A stretch of DNA of 42,871 nucleotides from Candidatus Methanoperedens sp. (GCA_030650845.1 JAUSDC010000226.1:1-42871), one strand, 5' to 3'; shown: positions 1-7,908, counted from the first letter of the stretch. Notes: generated by a model not told the origin, from the sequence alone. Numbers and translations are program-made.

Positions 1-366
1 AGCGGCATCAGTGTACGCTGTTTCCATGTCGCTTATAGCCGCGGTCATTGTAGCTGGAGTTGGGGTAGTATAGTCTGCTGCATATACTTTTCCGGTCACC
101 AGAGATGACGTCGAAAATTTATTAGAGGAATCCATAATTAACCCAAATCCAGTGATCGCACTGCTGTCGATCGGGCTCACTCCAATATCCCCGGTAATTG
201 AAGTGGTTCCTGTGGTTGAGATCCCTGATTTTGCCAGGATCACAAAATTGCCTGCAGTTCCAAGATTTACCGGAGTCTGCGCCGCGCTTGCTGTTCCTGC
301 TACCACTGCTAAAATAAGCAGCGTAAGCACCAAAGGTGCTATATATTTAATACATTTTTTAGCCAT
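1..366 (-). CDS. DUF3494 (ice-binding-like) secreted protein, C-terminus outside window
   Basis: The minus strand from 366 reads through the left edge without a stop, giving the first 122 residues. Residues 1-28 form a signal peptide: a basic Lys start, a Leu/Val-rich core and Ala-rich cleavage region. The mature part begins with NLGTAGNFVILAKSGIST and continues with TGDIGVSPID and VTGKVYAADYT, the opening strands of DUF3494, a beta-solenoid family that includes ice-binding proteins and adhesins. A GGAG ribosome binding site lies 7 bases before the ATG. Many archaeal members are probably surface proteins rather than true antifreeze proteins, so ice binding is not claimed. The palindromic TATA-like repeat at 464-484 is a possible promoter, leaving a leader of about 90 bases. 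The family call is firm; function is not. Confidence 0.85.
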   Translation of the reverse strand, partial: MAKKCIKYIAPLVLTLLILAVVAGTASAAQTPVNLGTAGNFVILAKSGISTTGTTSITGDIGVSPIDSSAITGFGLIMDSSNKFSTSSLVTGKVYAADYTTPTPATMTAAISDMETAYTDAA

Positions 367-463
367 AATTTTTCTCCTAAAACATTATACACTGATTTAT
401 TTTCTTAAGTGCCTAAAAGGTATAAATAAATTGGTGTTATACTAATTTAGATGTTTATTCTCC

Positions 464-484
464 AATACCTTTATAGTATTTAAA
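464..484. repeat. 21-bp direct repeat, copy A, TATA-like
   Basis: These 21 bases are identical to 937-957. After about 15 diverged bases both copies continue with a similar TTTAATTTT stretch. The repeat contains GTATTTAAA; in this copy GTATTTAAATAC is a full palindrome matching the archaeal TATA consensus (TTTAWATA) in both directions. Read on the minus strand it could start transcription near 455 for the DUF3494 gene. The identity is seen directly; the promoter role is inferred. Confidence 0.55.
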
Positions 485-577
485 TACTTCTAGCTATTCA
501 TTTAATTTTGAACGAAGGTTATCAAAACTCCCTTGAAACCGTTGGTAGCTTAATCCATAATTATTTTCCACTATTTT

Positions 578-766
578 TTAATATTTTAGTATATAAGAGG
601 AGACGGAAAAATCCATATCTGGAGCAACCTTTTTACATATATGGTTTATGTATCGTTCTGCTTCCACTTCTGATCTGAATCCTTTCACTATTCCAGTTTC
701 CCACTCTACCGCTATATTCTGTTTTCCAGGAATATCGGTCTTATTTTTATTCCTAAATTCATACAT
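578..766 (-). CDS. Small hypothetical protein, 62 aa
   Basis: This reading frame gives a 62-residue hydrophilic protein with no signal or membrane segment. A GGAG lies 11 bases before the ATG, a somewhat long spacing. The sequence has mixed charge and two aromatic patches, and its C-terminus is hydrophobic (SVSSYILKY). I do not recognise a family. It stands alone in AT-rich DNA; the second TATA-like repeat copy at 937-957 could drive it, though this would leave a leader of about 160 bases. It may be a genuine small gene or a remnant. Confidence 0.45.
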   Translation of the reverse strand: MYEFRNKNKTDIPGKQNIAVEWETGIVKGFRSEVEAERYINHICKKVAPDMDFSVSSYILKY

Positions 767-936
767 ATTTCAATTCACTCCTTTTTTATCTTTTTTGCCT
801 GCTGTTTTCGAAATAAATATTATCAGGAGAGTGCCTTCCTCATATAACGGATTGTTTGGCGGAATATGGGCTGATGAGGAGGAAGACACGATAAATTCCC
901 GCTCTCATAGTTTACTCTCTGGTAAACACTCTGTTG

Positions 937-957
937 AATACCTTTATAGTATTTAAA
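937..957. repeat. 21-bp direct repeat, copy B, TATA-like
   Basis: This copy is identical to 464-484 over 21 bases. On the minus strand it holds TTTAAATAC, a good TATA box upstream of the small ORF at 578-766. The surrounding stretch 767-1037 contains no convincing gene on either strand. Confidence 0.5.
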
Positions 958-1037
958 AATTACCATTCGTTCGTTTAATTTTAAATTATAATGGAAAAAT
1001 GGTTGAAGAGAAATGAACTCACTGAAAAGTGAAAAAT

Positions 1038-1220
1038 TTAATGGGGCACAGATGCCAAAACATTTACTGAATAATATGAGCAAGATTCGGAACATCCACA
1101 TAGAGACATCTTATGTATTCTGCAATTAGGAATATCCATAGATCTTTTTTGCTCTACTCCAAGTTCAGTAAAATTATTATTTGAATATCCAAAATCGGAA
1201 CAATCTTCTTTAAAAATCAT
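1038..1220 (-). CDS. Small Cys-containing hypothetical protein, 60 aa
   Basis: The start at 1220 is preferred because GAGGT stands 7 bases upstream; an earlier ATG at 1247 lacks such a site. A TATA-like ACTATATAG at about 1257-1266 sits just upstream, so the gene could have its own promoter. The product is hydrophilic, with five cysteines including CGCSESC near residues 42-48, which might bind a metal. No family is recognised. It directly follows the DUF155-like gene on the same strand and could be co-transcribed with it. Low-complexity signs of selection cannot be judged from one sequence. Confidence 0.4.
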   Translation of the reverse strand: MIFKEDCSDFGYSNNNFTELGVEQKRSMDIPNCRIHKMSLCGCSESCSYYSVNVLASVPH

Positions 1221-1273
1221 TTTATTTACCTCTTGGAAAGTAATCATTTCCTGGAGCTATATAGTTATGTTAA

Positions 1274-2392
1274 TCAGAGCAATTCAATAATAGGTTTTAT
1301 TATTTCCCATAAAATCATAAGAACAATTGCAACTTCAAGCCAGAGAGCCAATTGCTCTGTAGAAAGTTCTCTTGCTGTTGAGTAGAGATCCTGAAGAGAG
1401 TCGATCTTTTCCTGCACTAATTTTCCAAAGTCCTGTACTTTGAGGGTATCCAGCATTTTCTGATAAAAAGTCTGGTAATACCAATCGTTCGTAATTTTGT
1501 GAGGATTCATAAGATCTTTAATATCATCAAGGATCACAAGCCCGATTTCACTGACCATAAATAGTGATTTTTCAAGTTTTCGTGGAGCCTGCGTAATAAA
1601 ATAATATCTTGAGCTGTTAAGTTTTTTTAGAGCGTCGAAAGCGTTAGATATTTCAACATCTATCTTTCGGTCATATATCTGGAACAAAAGCAAAAGTGAT
1701 ATGGCAAGTTCCAGTAATTCGCGCAGTTCGTTGATGTAACCATCGCAGCCAATAACAAAAGCCCCTTCAGGAGTAGCAAGAAACAGGTCTTCATCGTAAT
1801 ATGAGAGGTCATTTGCGATCTTTTCCATGATTTCCTTGCTATGTAGCGCACGGATGGATGTCTCACCTGACAGGAAACGTGTGATTATCTCTCCATATTG
1901 CTCTCTCAGGCTTTTCTGGTCAAGCTGGGGAGTAAAATCTTTAATTTTCAGAAATGTGAATTTTTTAATATCCGGAGGATATGCAACCGTTTTTATTGGA
2001 TTGATTTTCTCACGTACTTCCTTTATCCTCTTATTTGTGTATGACTGGTAATCAAGTCCTTCCACGGTAATAGTATTTGATTGAAGAGCTGTCTGGATAT
2101 CATTCAGTGATATCTTATCCCGGATATCGATTTCTGTCCTTAATATTGATACCCCTGCCGCAAAAATATCAGTATACATATTTGTGTTACAGGTAATTTT
2201 TTCATCACCTGCGACAATAACAGTCATGCCTTCTGCTTTTTCAATTTCTATTGGTTTATTCCATCTTTCAGCAATTACTTCTGAACCGATCAACATCTTT
2301 AATTGGGTTTTATCCAGTTCTCCACCATGCCCGAATGCCGCAAGGATCGTAAGCTTGCCATTGTGAATTGTGAAATCGCTGGTCGTATCCAT
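1274..2392 (-). CDS. DUF155/RMD1-like protein with C-terminal membrane anchor
   Basis: This 372-residue protein has a mixed alpha/beta N-terminal half and a long helical region from about residue 270. It ends in one hydrophobic segment (about 350-370, WLEVAIVLMILWEII). A central acidic stretch, a region of coiled helices (DSLQDLYSTARELS) and a final LE-V-I membrane helix match the layout of DUF155 proteins, the yeast Rmd1/Sif family, which are anchored by a C-terminal helix and act in organelle or membrane organisation in eukaryotes. Function in archaea is unknown. The match rests on architecture, so a different tail-anchored family is possible. It is monocistronic or followed by the small ORF at 1038-1220. 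Confidence 0.5.
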   Translation of the reverse strand: MDTTSDFTIHNGKLTILAAFGHGGELDKTQLKMLIGSEVIAERWNKPIEIEKAEGMTVIVAGDEKITCNTNMYTDIFAAGVSILRTEIDIRDKISLNDIQTALQSNTITVEGLDYQSYTNKRIKEVREKINPIKTVAYPPDIKKFTFLKIKDFTPQLDQKSLREQYGEIITRFLSGETSIRALHSKEIMEKIANDLSYYDEDLFLATPEGAFVIGCDGYINELRELLELAISLLLLFQIYDRKIDVEISNAFDALKKLNSSRYYFITQAPRKLEKSLFMVSEIGLVILDDIKDLMNPHKITNDWYYQTFYQKMLDTLKVQDFGKLVQEKIDSLQDLYSTARELSTEQLALWLEVAIVLMILWEIIKPIIELL

Positions 2393-2552
2393 ATCAATAA
2401 TAAATATGCTTTAAATATATATAAAGTCCCCCAAAACATTAATAAACACAGGAGTCAGAGTATAGTCTGGAGACTAGGAATAGACTATCTTGGCCTTTTA
2501 AAGGGTTAAGATGCACAGACAAGGAAAAATCGAACAGATGCGAGGTAAAAAT

Positions 2553-2693
2553 ATGTCAAAACTTAATAAGAGAAGTCTTGAAAGAAAGGGGGAAAAAAAA
2601 CAGAAGATCCAGGACACCAAATTGATGGAGGAGCATCTTGTGGATTTAACAAAAGTAAGGGGAGAGCTGGAAGAGCTGTCTGAGGAAAGGTGA
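2553..2693 (+). CDS. Small charged helical protein, 46 aa
   Basis: The start at 2553 is chosen because GAGGT lies 7 bases upstream; longer versions from 2511 have no ribosome binding site. The product is almost entirely Lys, Glu, Arg and Leu and should form one amphipathic or coiled-coil helix. Its stop overlaps the GTG start of the ubiquitin-like gene (GTGA), so the two are translationally coupled. No family is recognised. As first gene of a four-gene mini-operon it could be a partner of the sulfur carrier, but this is inference. Confidence 0.55.
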   Translation: MSKLNKRSLERKGEKKQKIQDTKLMEEHLVDLTKVRGELEELSEER

Positions 2694-2992
2694 AGGTAAA
2701 AGTAAAGATCCTTTCGGGTGGAGTCAAAGAGCAGATAATGGATGTTGACGCAGATGAGACTTATGAAGAGCTGTTGCATTCGCTGCATATCAATCCTGAA
2801 ATAGTAATCGTATTTCGTAGCGGTGTTCCAGTTCCCCTGGATGAGAAACTGACATGTGATGATGTGGACATCCTGAGAGTAGTCACGGGAGGAAATTATG
2901 GTTACGCGAGGAAATCGATAACTATAAATTCTCATAACGAATTCAACATTATGGAGACGGCAACGAAGGGCACCGTTGATATAAATGAATAA
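2690..2992 (+). CDS. Ubiquitin-like sulfur carrier (MoaD/ThiS/SAMP type) with C-terminal extension
   Basis: Residues 1-68 form a beta-grasp domain of the archaeal ThiS/MoaD type: MKVKVKILSGG, the NPEIVIVFRSGVPVP turn, and DILRVVTGG. Such proteins normally end at this Gly-Gly, which is activated by an E1-like enzyme and used for sulfur transfer (thiolated tRNA, molybdopterin, thiamine) or for protein conjugation. Here the frame continues for 32 more residues after Gly67-Gly68 (polar, no known domain). The tail would have to be removed before the Gly-Gly could work, or the protein is not a carrier. GTG start with GAGGAAAG just upstream. The stop region overlaps the next small gene. A lost stop codon is the simple alternative. 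Confidence 0.8.
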   Translation: MKVKVKILSGGVKEQIMDVDADETYEELLHSLHINPEIVIVFRSGVPVPLDEKLTCDDVDILRVVTGGNYGYARKSITINSHNEFNIMETATKGTVDINE

Positions 2993-3110
2993 AAAAATAT
3001 CTGAAATCCATCAAAAACGACCTGTAATGATAAAGGGGGACAAAAAAGAAATGCAAGAGCTTGAATATTGGGTAATAGAGGAATTCTATGTTCCATATCA
3101 GGCATCTTAA
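2985..3110 (+). CDS. Small hypothetical protein, 41 aa
   Basis: The ATG at 2985 overlaps the stop of the ubiquitin-like gene (ATGAATAA). The 41-residue product is basic at its N-terminus and acidic-aromatic at its C-terminus (EYWVIEEFYVPYQAS). No family is recognised. It is followed after 16 bases by the zinc-ribbon gene. The tight overlap suggests a real coupled gene, but the short length leaves doubt; an internal ATG after position 3026 has AAAGGGG next to it and is not a better start. Confidence 0.4.
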   Translation: MNKKISEIHQKRPVMIKGDKKEMQELEYWVIEEFYVPYQAS

Positions 3111-3126
3111 TTTTTTTTGATGATAT

Positions 3127-3282
3127 ATGGAAGTCACTGGAATTTGTAGTATTTGTGGGCGTCCGGGAAAGCTTCAAACATGCATGTTGTGTGGAAGACC
3201 GGTATGTCAGAGGTGTATTACTTCAGAAGGAGTATGCACCATATGCGCCCAGGGAAGGCATTATTCGGCTTCAAGGACATAG
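3127..3282 (+). CDS. Small zinc-ribbon protein, 51 aa
   Basis: The frame encodes eight cysteines in four CxxC pairs: CSIC, CMLC, CQRC and CTIC, separated by short loops, which is a compact double zinc finger of treble-clef or ribbon type. The motif CGRPGKLQTCMLCGRPVCQRC is typical of small archaeal Zn-binding proteins. It closes the plus-strand mini-operon with the ubiquitin-like gene and runs 22 bases into the 3' end of the convergent DHH gene. Role unknown; RNA or protein binding is possible. The reading frame is short but the cysteine pattern makes it very likely to be real. Confidence 0.75.
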   Translation: MEVTGICSICGRPGKLQTCMLCGRPVCQRCITSEGVCTICAQGRHYSASRT

Positions 3283-4265
3283 AAATATCTGGACGAGATC
3301 GAATCGCTGATAGTTTTAAGGAGAAGCGGTTTTGCAGTTTCGACATCTGCAGCTATACCAAATACACCCAATGGTATTGAAATTGAAGCCTGTAATGGAC
3401 CGCCAGCGACATCACCCCATTCACCGAAGGCTTTTTTGAGGATATTTTTCGTATTAAGCTCCTTGTTCCTGGATTCAGCATAAACGAATATCTTTGTTGC
3501 ATCTACAGCAAATACCAGGGAAGTCGAAATCCCTTCAATATCAAGCATGTATTTGCAGACTTTGGGAATAGTAGTTGTATCTTTAACAAAACCAACATTT
3601 GTAAAAAGGGAAGCCCCTTTTATGATTTTATTGGAGATCGCACGGGATAGATCTTCGAAAGTTTCAAACTTCGCTGAAGGATGTTCAAGACTGTTCAGAA
3701 GTTCCAGGTCTATGTACCTGTGGATATACCAGTATGCCTCTATGTCTTCATGCGTAAATTTCGTTACAAGGGTGCTGGTCTTTTCCCTGATGGCAAATAG
3801 AAGTAGAGTTGCCAACCGTTTGTCTATAGCCACACCAAATGTTTTTAAATATTCTATCATGATGCTGGATGTGGTATCTGTGGTACGGATATCCTGATAT
3901 TTGCATCGTATTTTTTCAGTATTGCCCAGAGTGTGGCCGATCACCATAGTGGGAATAAATTTTTCTCCCGTAAGCTCAGTGGGAAAAATATCAACAAACG
4001 CTATGTCTTTCTGGGACTGTGAAATGGCTGATGTTTTCGTAACATCATCCCCGAGAATGTTCATAATAGTCTTGTTCTGGATCGTGCCCGTATAATATAC
4101 TGTAGCATCCATGCTGTAATGTTCTGCAATGAGCTTAAGGGCAAGAGAACTTGCAAGTGAGTCTGAATCCGGATTGTTCTTGGTATAGATGATGAGCATC
4201 TCACCCTGTTTCGAAACTAACTTTTTAAAAGCCCTCTGTTTCCAGAAATTCAATATTTTGCCCAT
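3261..4265 (-). CDS. DHH/DHHA1-family phosphoesterase-like protein with altered DHH motif
   Basis: This 334-residue protein has the DHH-superfamily order: motif I as NPDSDSLASSLALK (about 31-44), motif II as FVDI, and a C-terminal DHHA1 domain with GDVAGGPLQAS. The name-giving Asp-His-His of motif III is replaced by IGHTLGN, and the DHHA1 GGGH is GGPL. Catalysis as an exonuclease or oligoribonuclease is therefore doubtful; it may be a binding subunit. It is third in the operon pcn-priL-DHH, 15 bases after priL, so a role in replication or repair is likely, as for archaeal RecJ-like proteins. The gene overlaps the convergent zinc-ribbon gene by 22 bases. Confidence 0.75.
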   Translation of the reverse strand: MGKILNFWKQRAFKKLVSKQGEMLIIYTKNNPDSDSLASSLALKLIAEHYSMDATVYYTGTIQNKTIMNILGDDVTKTSAISQSQKDIAFVDIFPTELTGEKFIPTMVIGHTLGNTEKIRCKYQDIRTTDTTSSIMIEYLKTFGVAIDKRLATLLLFAIREKTSTLVTKFTHEDIEAYWYIHRYIDLELLNSLEHPSAKFETFEDLSRAISNKIIKGASLFTNVGFVKDTTTIPKVCKYMLDIEGISTSLVFAVDATKIFVYAESRNKELNTKNILKKAFGEWGDVAGGPLQASISIPLGVFGIAADVETAKPLLLKTISDSISSRYFYVLEAE

Positions 4266-4280
4266 CTGGATCTATATTAA

Positions 4281-5336
4281 TCATTCTTTCTGGATATATG
4301 TTTTGTCAATTGCTTCTTTTGTGGGGCTGTTCTTAGAAAGGATCCATGCTTTTTTTCTGTAATATCCCAGGGGATGTGAGATCCTTTCGCACAGGGGTTC
4401 TTTGCCAACGCAGTTCCCATAAGTGACCATAGTATCGCAGGAAGGCGATTTATAGACAGTTCCAGTGGCACCCTGTATGTGCATTACCTGGTATCGAGTT
4501 CTTTCCTCATCAAAATCAGGAGATACCCGGAACAATCCGATGATCCCTTCAACGTTCATCCCGATATTCAGCAGAAATGAGGTAAGTGCAAACCTCATCG
4601 AATGAGAAAGGTTCACACCTGACTGTGCCCCGGAAAGAGCATGTGCAATACATGGCGGGAAGCTTTCAGGCATTATTTCACTGAACTCTCCAATGCTGAA
4701 CTCGGATTTGCGCGTGCTAAGCGCTTCACGAATTTCCTTCAATTCTTCCTCAAGGGCAGTGCATATATCAGGGGGAACATCAAGCGGCATCCCTGATTCG
4801 ATCTTCTTCCTTATAGCCTCTTCAATAATACGAGAAAATTTTTCCTTTGATAGATGCACCCATCCATGGTCCATTTTCCTGTTTATCAGCTTCCATTCGT
4901 GTTCATGGATAGCGCTTGCATGGCGGATATAATCCGTAAAATGAATAACAAACTCCCGCTCTTCGATCTTTGATGCGATATCGAACTCTTCTGCAAAATC
5001 TTTAAGCTCAATATCCGAAAGTTTCTTTAATAGATCATAGGAAGATTTTGCTTCAGCCAATGCATAACGCTTTAGAAGGTAACTGTCATTTATGCATGAG
5101 ACAAGTATCCTGGCAACAGGATATGAAAGTAATTCCTTTTCAGCACCTGTCCTATCTGTGCACACCTGTTTCTTTATCCCATCCCCGATCGTGGAAAGAA
5201 CACGCTCTTTTCCCCGTTCTCTTACCTGTTCGAACGCCCTGTCGAAAAATAGTTCATCGAGCTTGAAATTAAGGGCTTCTACATATTTTGACGCGCCGCT
5301 GATATAAGGAAATTGAGCGAACCCGAAAACATCCAT
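4281..5336 (-). CDS. priL: DNA primase large subunit PriL
   Basis: PriL is the non-catalytic subunit of the archaeal/eukaryotic primase and helps start and length-control RNA primers made by PriS. The 351-residue length is normal. The all-helical N-terminal domain is followed by the C-terminal Fe-S domain with four conserved cysteines at about 229, 300, 309 and 316 (PPC, SC, GNC, LC) and the HPLGYY signature near 321-326. These four Cys bind a [4Fe-4S] cluster in the family. The ATG lies 3 bases after the PCNA stop, so the two are co-transcribed and probably coupled. No oddities seen. Confidence 0.95.
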   Translation of the reverse strand: MDVFGFAQFPYISGASKYVEALNFKLDELFFDRAFEQVRERGKERVLSTIGDGIKKQVCTDRTGAEKELLSYPVARILVSCINDSYLLKRYALAEAKSSYDLLKKLSDIELKDFAEEFDIASKIEEREFVIHFTDYIRHASAIHEHEWKLINRKMDHGWVHLSKEKFSRIIEEAIRKKIESGMPLDVPPDICTALEEELKEIREALSTRKSEFSIGEFSEIMPESFPPCIAHALSGAQSGVNLSHSMRFALTSFLLNIGMNVEGIIGLFRVSPDFDEERTRYQVMHIQGATGTVYKSPSCDTMVTYGNCVGKEPLCERISHPLGYYRKKAWILSKNSPTKEAIDKTYIQKE

Positions 5337-5339
5337 ATC

Positions 5340-6077
5340 CTATTCAGATTCGACCCTGGGAGCCAGCATATAACTGACATCACCATGTCCCTCTGCGATC
5401 TTGAACCTGATCTTCAGAGGATAATCCTTTCCAACATCGATCATTACTTCCGGGGTTTTCCCTGCTATCTTGCTGATATCTGTTAGATAATCAAGCGAGA
5501 ACAGGGACTTAGCTTCTCCGGATTTAAGCTCTATCAACTGATCTTTTGTCATTTCAAGCTGGACATTATCAGTATCTCCTTCTGCTTCCATGAAGAAAAT
5601 ATCTCCTCTTACTCCAATGGACATATAGTCACTGACTTTTTCAGCAGCTTTAACCGCTCTTTTCAGGTCTTCTCCTCGGATCACGATATGAGCAGGAAGT
5701 TCAAGTGCTGGAACTTTTGGCTCTTTCCTGATAGATGAAGGATCGAGTAAAGACATGGTATATGAAAGTCCGCGCATCCTGATAATTAACTTGTGCGCTG
5801 TTTCATCAAGGTCAAGTTCGATGTTGTCCCCTTTATCAGCCATCTCCATTATACCGTTCAGTTTGGTAAGATCTATCCCGAGTTCGCCTTCTGTCGCTTC
5901 AAAAGAATCAAATGCGTCTCCTGCAAGGTCAAGACTTACCATAGCGACATTGGCGGGGTCTACAGCTCTTACTGAGACCCCATCAGGGGTAAGTTTGAGT
6001 TTTGCTTCATCCACAAGGGTTGATACGGATTCAATAGCTTCCTTTAGTTTTTCTGCGCCTATTACTGCCTTAAACAT
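5340..6077 (-). CDS. pcn: DNA polymerase sliding clamp PCNA
   Basis: This 245-residue protein has the two-domain PCNA fold. It begins MFKAVIGAEKLKEAIESV, has the central interdomain loop around LDPSSIRKEPKVPALELP, and ends with the clamp domain closing VSYMLAPRVES. PCNA encircles DNA as a trimer and tethers polymerase B/D, ligase and FEN1. A GAGG lies 7 bases before the ATG, and AT-rich TATA-like stretches at about 6092-6125 probably hold its promoter. It heads the operon with priL and the DHH gene, a replication cluster seen in related methanogens. Confidence 0.97.
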   Translation of the reverse strand: MFKAVIGAEKLKEAIESVSTLVDEAKLKLTPDGVSVRAVDPANVAMVSLDLAGDAFDSFEATEGELGIDLTKLNGIMEMADKGDNIELDLDETAHKLIIRMRGLSYTMSLLDPSSIRKEPKVPALELPAHIVIRGEDLKRAVKAAEKVSDYMSIGVRGDIFFMEAEGDTDNVQLEMTKDQLIELKSGEAKSLFSLDYLTDISKIAGKTPEVMIDVGKDYPLKIRFKIAEGHGDVSYMLAPRVESE

Positions 6078-6179
6078 TTTCAGCCTCTATCGTATATTAT
6101 AATCCATTATATTAATAAATTATCCTATCATTCAATATGCCGATACTTTCATATCTAACTTCCGCTTTTATATTAAAAA

Positions 6180-6674
6180 ATGACAGGACGTTCGATAGAT
6201 ATCGCGCTTACCAATCTTGAAGCGGGAAGCGACATGGAAGAACTTTACGAAAATGTCTGTACGCTTTCAAGCGATCCAGAGCTATGTTTTAATTATGCGC
6301 AAACTGATGACCTCAAGAAATGGGGATTTTCCGAAGGATGTTTCACCTGCCTGCTCCAGGATAAAAAAGACGTAATTATTCAGGTCATTGCTGCATATTC
6401 CGACAGTGAAGGTGCAAACCGCGCATATAATGCTAACGTGGATTATCTAATAAAAAATGATTATGGAATTCCAGTTAAAGCAAAGACTATTGGCGAATCA
6501 TCTGTACTGTTCAGGAAGAACCAGAGTGATGGGATCTCCTTTAATCTGATATTTCTTAAAAACAGGGTACATGCCGCGATCAGTGCAAAATATAAATATG
6601 ACAATCCCAACAATGTTAAGCATATTTTCGGACTTGCTGAAAAAATTGAAGGGAAAATTGAAGATATTTTCTGA
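6180..6674 (+). CDS. Hypothetical cytosolic protein, 164 aa
   Basis: The product is a soluble alpha/beta protein without signal peptide or membrane helix. It has two cysteines close together (GCFTC, about 54-58) and a conserved-looking end (AISAKYKYDNPNN, FGLAEKIEGKIEDIF). I cannot name a family. The start is uncertain: the ATG at 6180 directly follows an AT-rich TATA-like run (6165-6178), which would place transcription start inside the frame and favour the in-frame ATG at 6234. It is divergent from pcn and convergent with the lipoprotein gene. Confidence 0.65.
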   Translation: MTGRSIDIALTNLEAGSDMEELYENVCTLSSDPELCFNYAQTDDLKKWGFSEGCFTCLLQDKKDVIIQVIAAYSDSEGANRAYNANVDYLIKNDYGIPVKAKTIGESSVLFRKNQSDGISFNLIFLKNRVHAAISAKYKYDNPNNVKHIFGLAEKIEGKIEDIF

Positions 6675-6711
6675 AAAAAAAAGCAGTAATATAATATTTT
6701 GAGCCAGTATG

Positions 6712-7908
6712 CTACTGGCTCGTATTCAGTTTCACAGCGATAGTTTGAACAGGTGGTTCAACTCTCATATTCTGATACAATAACTTAAATGTGTAAGTTC
6801 CTGTGGTTTTGAAGTAGTAATATTCTCGTGATACAAATGTCATATTTGGAATTTGTCCATTTCTTTCAGCAATGGTATATTTCATATCTTTATCATAGTT
6901 CCTCCATTGCATCCAATCTCCTGCGTCGATCTGAAGATCATCTTCAACAAACTTCTTACTCATTATTTTTGTGGTTATTAATTTTCCAGAATATACATTT
7001 TGCTTGCTGTTTTCAAACATCCAGATGAATATATCAGTTCTACCGTCATTGATTGTCAGGTTTATGTCTATTCCATTTTCTACCATTGTTAAAGAAACAT
7101 ACTTATCATCTGAATTTAGAGTTATCACCTTGGAACCATTTGTTTTTTCAATTTTTGCATTGTCTATCCAATCTAAACTATATTTAGTCTTAAGATATTC
7201 TTTTAATCTGGTTTCATCGGTTCCCGGAACATCAGTCCAAGAAAATATATACGAATCCACAGTCACCTTTTCAGGTGTAGGTACTGGCGTAGGAGTCGTA
7301 ATTGGTGTTGCTGTCGGGGTTGCGGTCACCGCAGGTGCAGGAGTTGCTGTAATAGCTGGCGTAAGTTCGATTTCCTGCCTTGTATAAATTTCCCTGGGCG
7401 TTCCTGAACCAAGTTTAAGTTCGATCGTTTTTGATTCCACCTTCTGTCCATTGACTGATAGTATCACTGTAATATCATAGCTTCCTGCAAGATTTCTCCC
7501 TTTGAGTTCCCGCGGAGTAGGAAAAACCCGGGTCAATGTTTTGAACATTTGTGGCTTGATCTCCTCGGTGAATTCTGCAGGAAAAGTCATAGTTTTCTTT
7601 TCATTGCTCATCATTGTCAGGGCAAGATTTGCAAGAAAGTCATTTAGCGACCTTGCTTTAGCCTGTATTTCTATGGTTTCACTTTTAATGATCTCACTGC
7701 CCGTGTTACTCACTACGAGCTTTGCAGTAATGTTCTCTCCAGCCCGTGCATCAGTTGGGGTTAATTCAATGCTCATCATCTCACCGTTAAGGTTAAGGTT
7801 CGCACGTTCGAAAATCTGTCCTTCGGGTTGGGCTGAATCTTTCTGATCAGTACAACCAGAAAATGCAACGATCAATAGTATAATAACGATAGAAATTAGT
7901 CTCTTCAT
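6712..7908 (-). CDS. Lipoprotein with Thr/Pro linker and cupredoxin-like C-terminal domain
   Basis: The ATG at 7908 is chosen over a TTG at 7938 because it opens directly on a lipoprotein signal: basic MKR, hydrophobic core, and FSGC lipobox near residue 19. The mature protein has a CARDB-like beta-sandwich of about 150 residues, then a Thr/Pro/Ala linker (about 185-215), an alpha/beta domain, and a C-terminal domain whose pattern (IDAGDWMQWRNYD ... FKTTGTYTFKLLY) resembles cupredoxins. The usual His/Cys copper ligands are absent, so copper binding is unlikely. It is probably tethered outside the membrane. Function unknown; it may serve cell-surface contacts. The next gene upstream (8016-8987) has a related beta-sandwich. 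Confidence 0.75.
   Translation of the reverse strand: MKRLISIVIILLIVAFSGCTDQKDSAQPEGQIFERANLNLNGEMMSIELTPTDARAGENITAKLVVSNTGSEIIKSETIEIQAKARSLNDFLANLALTMMSNEKKTMTFPAEFTEEIKPQMFKTLTRVFPTPRELKGRNLAGSYDITVILSVNGQKVESKTIELKLGSGTPREIYTRQEIELTPAITATPAPAVTATPTATPITTPTPVPTPEKVTVDSYIFSWTDVPGTDETRLKEYLKTKYSLDWIDNAKIEKTNGSKVITLNSDDKYVSLTMVENGIDINLTINDGRTDIFIWMFENSKQNVYSGKLITTKIMSKKFVEDDLQIDAGDWMQWRNYDKDMKYTIAERNGQIPNMTFVSREYYYFKTTGTYTFKLLYQNMRVEPPVQTIAVKLNTSQ

Noticed and set aside
7260-7370. Tandem short repeats in the lipoprotein gene as possible CRISPR or minisatellite
   Set aside because: They encode a Thr/Pro linker and have no spacer structure. No CRISPR array is seen in the window.
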